Part shown: piece by piece, positions 13,290-17,135 of the stretch
How the letters are laid out: each line of letters starts with the position of its first letter
How positions within the stretch are numbered: the first letter of the stretch is position 1
Source: Candidatus Woesearchaeota archaeon
GTDB lineage: Archaea; Nanobdellota; Nanobdellia; Woesearchaeales; GCA-2686295
NCBI GenBank assembly: GCA_002686295.1
Contig: NZBB01000029.1
Coordinates: 1 to 17,135 of the forward strand
Direction: 5' to 3'
DNA length: 17,135 nt
Program-made: the position numbers and the translations under genes
The notes under the pieces: generated by a model
Told to the model about the DNA's origin: nothing
Database searches by the model: none
Seen by the model: only the letters and a program-made list of their open reading frames with translations

Positions 13290-15558
13290 ACCTGTTTTTC
13301 TCCTTGCTTCTCAAAAGAAGAGCTTTTTTGAACTCCTGCTGATAATCATAATCAATATTGATAAAATAAGAATTATCAGATTTCAACCTTGAAGAAACAC
13401 CCTCACAACTAAAAAATCCTTTAAATGGTGTGCATTTAAAACTATCGCTTGAAGTTCTTAAAATCTTAGAAGCATTCTTCAAACCACAACCTTCAAAATC
13501 TCCAATAAATCCTTCTGCAGAATTAAAAATAGAAAAATTAAAACTTAAATCTTCAAAATTAATGTTTCCTATTTGAACAGGTGCACCAGAAACATCAAAA
13601 CCACAAATAGACAATGAATCCTCACACAAATCAACCCTTACAAAAGTAGTGTAAGGATAACATAACAACACACTAGCATTAACATACATTAATTTATTCA
13701 AAAGCTTATGATTAAAAGTAACATTTCCTAGATTGAAATATTCGGAACTGCTGATAATCTCGCTAGAAACTTTTTTACTAGCATTGATGTTTCGTTGAAA
13801 TAAAAATTCCTCTTCAGAATCAAACTCTTCACCACCGAAGTCATCTGTGAAAACAACTTTTAACTTATCAACATTTACTTCACCAAGATTCTCAACATTA
13901 ATAGCCACAGGAAAAGAATCCAAGTCCCAAATAAAATCAGGTGGTTGAGCTTCAGGAAAATCACCAAAGAACAAACCCTGGCTACCACCAATAAATTTAT
14001 TTCTTGCTTTGCAAAAATATAGATTAGTTGATTCATCAACTGCAAAACCCTTGCAATCCTTAATCCTGTCAAGATAATTCTTTTTGTTTTCACACCAAAA
14101 AACAGGGTTCAAATATTGATGAAAATGATTGCAAACTCCTTCAACAGAAACACCTGTTTCTGTGCTTGTTTCAATAATAACTAATTCATCATCATAATTA
14201 TCAATAAAGCTTTTCCTGACGGGCCAAATAATCTGAGCAGAATAATTAGTGTAAAACATCAAAGGAAAATGTTCAAAAGTAGTCAGGATTAAAGGATTTT
14301 TAGTTGTTTGATCCTTAATCAAGTTTTCAAGTTCTTCAAATAAAACATTTCTTTCTAAGTTAATTATTTCTTTTGGAGTTATCAAGTTATGGCCTTTTTG
14401 TCCGAAAGCAAAATCAATATGAACAGAAGAAAAAAGAATTATAGAAATTATAATTATGTATTTAAAAGATTTTTTATCAGATAGTTTAATAAGAGAATCA
14501 AACAATTTAGCTATAATAATTAATGAAAAAGGAATTAATGATAAGAATAGTTTTTCCTCAAAAGAGGATGGAGGAGATAATAAAAAAGGAAGTATAATGA
14601 ACAATGATAAATAAATAAAAATGAAATTATTAGAAGTTTTTTTCTTCCAATAAAAAATTGTTTTAAATAATTGTTTTCTGAAAAAAATATTTGCTAGCAA
14701 AAGAATAATGCTCAAATAAATTGGGATGTAAAGTGTTCCTTGATTATTTATTCCCGCAGTTATGGATTGAAATATTGGTGCAGAAATTTCGCCAGATTCT
14801 TTTTCAATATTAAATATGAATCCAGTAAAAATAATCCATGGAATAATTAAAATCAGAATAAGGATATCAGAATGAATTAGGTTTTTTGAAATTTTGATTC
14901 TGTTATAAAGGAAAAAAACAAGCAGAGTTAGACATAAAATTGCAAAAATCAATATGTTTGTGTAAAACAATGATACTAAAGAAATAGAACCTAAAAAATA
15001 ATATTTTTTATGGTCATCTTTGAAAGTTTTCATATAAAAATATACTGAAAGAATTATGAACAAGAGCATTGGAGAATAATACCTGATCATACGCTCATAA
15101 AACAACAAACTAGGGCTGACAGCGTAGAAAAAAGACGCAATAAGAGCTGTCCTTTTATTGAACAACAATTTTGTTAATTTAAAGAAAAAGAATAAAGATA
15201 TTACACTCAAAAGTGCAAACGGAAATCTCAACAGAAATTCGCTCTTTCCAAACAAAGAGAAAAAAGCAGTTATATAGTAAGGCAGCCAACCCTTTCTGAG
15301 AACAAGGTTTGTCTTGTAATAATTAGTTGATTCAAACTTATACATAGAACTATTGGATTCATACAAGTAAGCATTCTCATAGAAAGGAACCCTGAAAAAA
15401 CCTTTTGGAACACCAGAACTAAGAATATTCTGAGACGCAAGATAAACCTCTGCCTCATCAGTATGAAGAACTTGAGTTCCAAGGTTAAAGAAACGAAAGA
15501 ATATTGCAAGAATAAAAATTATGATTAACAAATAGTTTTTTTTGAGAAAATTATTCAT
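13261..15558 (-). CDS. GT-C type membrane glycosyltransferase (PMT/ArnT-like) with extracellular C-terminal domain
   Basis: This is a 765-residue protein. A first TM (about 9-27) is followed by the loop 'LHTDEAEVYL', whose Asp-Glu (34-35) matches the acidic motif of the first external loop in GT-C enzymes using lipid-linked sugars. The segment 'GKSEFLLRFPFALLSVIS' and 'YERMIRYYSPMLLF' (about 104-168) is typical of the ArnT/PMT_2 group. About ten more TM helices continue to residue ~395. The remaining ~370 residues are soluble and outside. The last part carries 'CYPYTTFVRVDLC', 'GAPVQIGNI' and a final 'FKKALLLRS', resembling a domain I recall from other DPANN surface proteins. Its promoter gives a leaderless mRNA. 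It may glycosylate surface proteins; sugar and acceptor cannot be read from sequence. Not AglB-like: no WWDYG motif. Confidence 0.85.
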   Translation of the reverse strand: MNNFLKKNYLLIIIFILAIFFRFFNLGTQVLHTDEAEVYLASQNILSSGVPKGFFRVPFYENAYLYESNSSMYKFESTNYYKTNLVLRKGWLPYYITAFFSLFGKSEFLLRFPFALLSVISLFFFFKLTKLLFNKRTALIASFFYAVSPSLLFYERMIRYYSPMLLFIILSVYFYMKTFKDDHKKYYFLGSISLVSLFYTNILIFAILCLTLLVFFLYNRIKISKNLIHSDILILILIIPWIIFTGFIFNIEKESGEISAPIFQSITAGINNQGTLYIPIYLSIILLLANIFFRKQLFKTIFYWKKKTSNNFIFIYLSLFIILPFLLSPPSSFEEKLFLSLIPFSLIIIAKLFDSLIKLSDKKSFKYIIIISIILFSSVHIDFAFGQKGHNLITPKEIINLERNVLFEELENLIKDQTTKNPLILTTFEHFPLMFYTNYSAQIIWPVRKSFIDNYDDELVIIETSTETGVSVEGVCNHFHQYLNPVFWCENKKNYLDRIKDCKGFAVDESTNLYFCKARNKFIGGSQGLFFGDFPEAQPPDFIWDLDSFPVAINVENLGEVNVDKLKVVFTDDFGGEEFDSEEEFLFQRNINASKKVSSEIISSSEYFNLGNVTFNHKLLNKLMYVNASVLLCYPYTTFVRVDLCEDSLSICGFDVSGAPVQIGNINFEDLSFNFSIFNSAEGFIGDFEGCGLKNASKILRTSSDSFKCTPFKGFFSCEGVSSRLKSDNSYFINIDYDYQQEFKKALLLRSKEKNRYDYENFYKD

Positions 15559-15581
15559 AAAGAATAAGATTGAGATTAAAG

Positions 15582-15590
15582 TTTAAATAA
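15582..15590 (-). promoter_or_regulatory. TATA box of the glycosyltransferase/Cys-rich operon
   Basis: The minus strand reads TTATTTAAA, centred about 28 bases before the ATG at 15558. With no Shine-Dalgarno sequence, this fits a leaderless mRNA. Confidence 0.55.
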
Positions 15591-15621
15591 TTTATTAAGA
15601 TTATTTTATTTATTATTATAC

Positions 15622-15630
15622 TATAAATTT
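15622..15630 (+). promoter_or_regulatory. TATA box of the radical SAM gene
   Basis: TATAAATTT centred at 15626 predicts a transcript start near 15650. That lies after the first in-frame ATG (15638) but before the ATG at 15659, so it favours the second as the true start. Confidence 0.5.
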
Positions 15631-15658
15631 AAAAATAATGTTTAATTCATGTTTTTTT

Positions 15659-16990
15659 ATGGAAATAACACTTATAAACTCGGAACATTTAAGTTATGAA
15701 TCTCTTCCATATGGGTTTGGAGTAATTATTAGTGCTTTAAAAAAATCTAATATTAAACCTTTTATTATTGATTATAATTTTTTACGGAGATTTGGCAATT
15801 TAGAAATCACTTTTTCTACAAACGAAATTAATAAATTTTTATATTCAAATATTTTGTCTGAAAGAATGATTTTTTTCTTTGAAAAAATTTCTAAAGAAAT
15901 ATCAACAAAAATTGTTTGTTTTTCATGTTTTTCTTTTGAATCATTAAAACAATCTCTTATTCTTGCAAAATACATAAAAAAACTAGATTCTAAAAAAATA
16001 ATTGTTTTTGGTGGAATTGGAACTTTCAATCATGAACATAGTCTGATGAAAGAATTTACTTTTATTGATTTTATAATTATGCGAAAGTCTGAACAACAAC
16101 TTTGTGAATTAATAAACTTATTATATGAGAACAAAGATTTTAGCAAGATTTCAAATCTTGTTTATAGAAATTCAAATAAACACATTCGCTCAAATAAATT
16201 AGCCACATATAATATAGAATCACAATCAAGTCCAGATTACGATTTTTATTTCGATATTAAAAAAGATTGGGATATCCAATACATGACTTCTGATGGTTGT
16301 GTAAATAAATGCGCTTTTTGATCTCTTACTGATAATAGCCCAATATATAAAAGCACTAAAAAGATAACTACCGATTTAAAGTATTTAAAATCCAAATATA
16401 ACTCAAAGTGTTTTTCATTTCAAGATGATAATATAAATACAAATCATAAACGAACAATTGAATTAATGAATTCCATAAAAAACACTGATATTAAGTGGTA
16501 CGCTTTATCTTCAGCAAATCTTATGACTAAAAAAATAATTAGGGCTATGTCTTCTGCAGGTTGTAGATGGATACAGTTTGGTTTAGAAAGTGGTTCAAAT
16601 AACATCTTAAAATTAATGAATAAACCTGTTAATTTGAAACGTTTCGTAGAAGTTATGAAAAACTGTGTTGAAGTTAATATTAAACCTCAGTTAAACATAA
16701 TAATGGGGTATCCTGGAGAAACAGAAAGTGATGTCGATAAAACTCTTAGTTACTTAAAAGATAATAGAAAACATTTTAGTCATGTTAACTGTTATCTATA
16801 TAGACTGTATTTTAATTCAAACATAGGTGTTAAACTAAAAAAACAATATTTTAATACAAGCTTGTTGAAACAAGATGTTGAGAAATATAATTATTTTACT
16901 AATATTGATAATAGACAACATATTGATAAATATGTATCTTTTTTAGAAAAAAATAGTATTAATTATAATTCTGTATTTGCACCAAAATAA
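15659..16990 (+). CDS. B12-binding-type radical SAM protein interrupted by an in-frame UGA at the third cluster Cys
   Basis: The frame is 443 residues if the UGA at 16319-16321 is read through. Residues 1-145 have a cobalamin-binding-type Rossmann domain ('MEITLINSE', 'SLPYGFGVIISALKK', 'KIIVFGGIGTF', 'FIDFIIMRKSEQQL'), without the DxHxxG base-off motif. The radical SAM domain starts at 'GCVNKCAF' (Cys214, Cys218), followed by UGA at 221, where the third Cys of CxxxCxxC belongs, then Ser-Leu-Thr. It continues with 'SFQDDNIN', 'WIQFGLESGS' and 'NIIMGYPGETESD', all normal for the family. The 222 downstream codons have no other stop or frameshift. Without readthrough the product is a 220-residue fragment with no cluster, so this is a selenoprotein, a very fresh pseudogene or a sequence error. 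I prefer the ATG at 15659 over 15638 on family alignment and promoter spacing. Substrate unknown. Confidence 0.75.
16319..16321 (+). other. In-frame UGA at the third Fe-S cysteine position
   Basis: The codon order is TGT-x-x-x-TGC-x-x-TGA-TCT. The UGA differs from a Cys codon by one base. UGA ends at least two other genes in this window (at 2122 and at 5386), so it is a normal stop here and not globally reassigned. Confidence 0.85.
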
Positions 16991-16994
16991 TTAT

Positions 16995-17135
16995 TTATAA
17001 TCTTACTCCAACTCCAGTAAATTCATCTGTTCTTATAACGATATGGCAAATCTTTTTATTTGCAAAAATATTTTTATTTATAGGCAAGAACAATTTATTT
17101 TTTCCTGTTAGCATTATTTTTTTAGTTTTTTGAAA
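16995..17135 (-). CDS. C-terminal fragment of an unidentified gene entering from the right edge
   Basis: The minus-strand frame is open from the window edge to a TAA at 16995-16997, giving 46 residues with a coding-like composition ('KKIMLTGKNKLFLPINKN', then 'KKICHIVIRTDEFTGVGVRL'). It ends four bases from the radical SAM gene, tail to tail. This tight spacing is typical of compact DPANN genomes. The fragment is too short to name. Confidence 0.5.
   Translation of the reverse strand, partial: FQKTKKIMLTGKNKLFLPINKNIFANKKICHIVIRTDEFTGVGVRL

Noticed and set aside
16319..16321. Genome-wide reassignment of UGA to an amino acid
   Set aside because: UGA is the stop of the giant and 392-residue genes, inside ATGA overlaps where it must act as a stop.
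16322..16375. Bacterial-type SECIS directly after the UGA
   Set aside because: I could not form a stable stem of ten or so pairs with a G-containing apical loop; the region is very A/T-rich. Not decisive without a folding run.
17028..17092. Hairpin (TGTTCTT/AAGAACA outside, GCAAAT/ATTTGC inside) as an archaeal SECIS for the UGA-containing gene
   Set aside because: The stems are interrupted by long unpaired AT stretches, the GAA/A internal loop of archaeal SECIS elements is missing, and the sequence is explained as the coding end of the minus-strand partial gene.

Overview
The window looks like part of the genome of an uncultivated, AT-rich archaeon, most likely a DPANN lineage of the Woesearchaeota/Pacearchaeota type. 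Three things point that way. Promoters are archaeal: TATA boxes of the TTTATATA/TTTAAATA kind sit about 25 bases before several starts, with leaderless or very short leaders. The surface proteins carry motifs I associate with these lineages: repeated ITGxV/ITGYM segments, a 'YxDTDGDELIDxLEWxVPHLSNQTF' stretch, WxCxxWxxC thrombospondin-like modules and a 'GETGVDCGGPC' module. Finally, a family of small HTH proteins ending 'NRDDRTIWTVYNRAKKK' is present. The lineage assignment is inference from memory of these families, not a search.

Layout. Positions 1-11953 form one long minus-strand block devoted to the cell surface. Read in transcription order it holds: a protein with two HTH repeats (11465-11923) behind an array of palindromic operator-like sites (11952-12125); a 2032-residue N-terminally anchored surface protein with two Asn-Ile-Thr-rich stalks (5386-11484); a signal-peptide/Ig-like/C-terminal-TM protein (4295-5389); a new promoter; a 72-residue and a 200-residue membrane-anchored subunit-like protein (3986-4204 and 3368-3970), each with a strong Shine-Dalgarno sequence; a poly-U terminator-like tract; a second Ig-like/C-terminal-TM protein paralogous to the first (2122-3300); a small anchored beta-domain protein (1706-2125); and a modular, two-TM Cys-rich surface protein running off the left edge (1-1602).

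Positions 12252-12826 are on the plus strand: a decayed HEPN-like small gene with two internal stops, then a small lipoprotein. They converge on a minus-strand pair made of a GT-C type membrane glycosyltransferase with an unusual extracellular tail (13261-15558) and a 16-Cys secreted protein (12816-13289). Divergent from these is a B12-binding-type radical SAM gene (15659-16990) whose third cluster cysteine is replaced by an in-frame UGA. A partial minus-strand gene enters from the right edge (16995-17135).

How the parts may work together (inference): the left 11.5 kb resembles a self-contained surface-fibre or adhesin locus. It has a giant glycosylated stalk protein, small abundant beta-sandwich subunits sharing a domain with the giant's C-terminus, two membrane-tethered Ig-like proteins that could act as assembly chaperones or anchors, and an autoregulated DNA-binding protein. 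The GT-C enzyme could supply sugars for the many Asn-Ile-Thr sequons, but nothing in the sequence proves that link.
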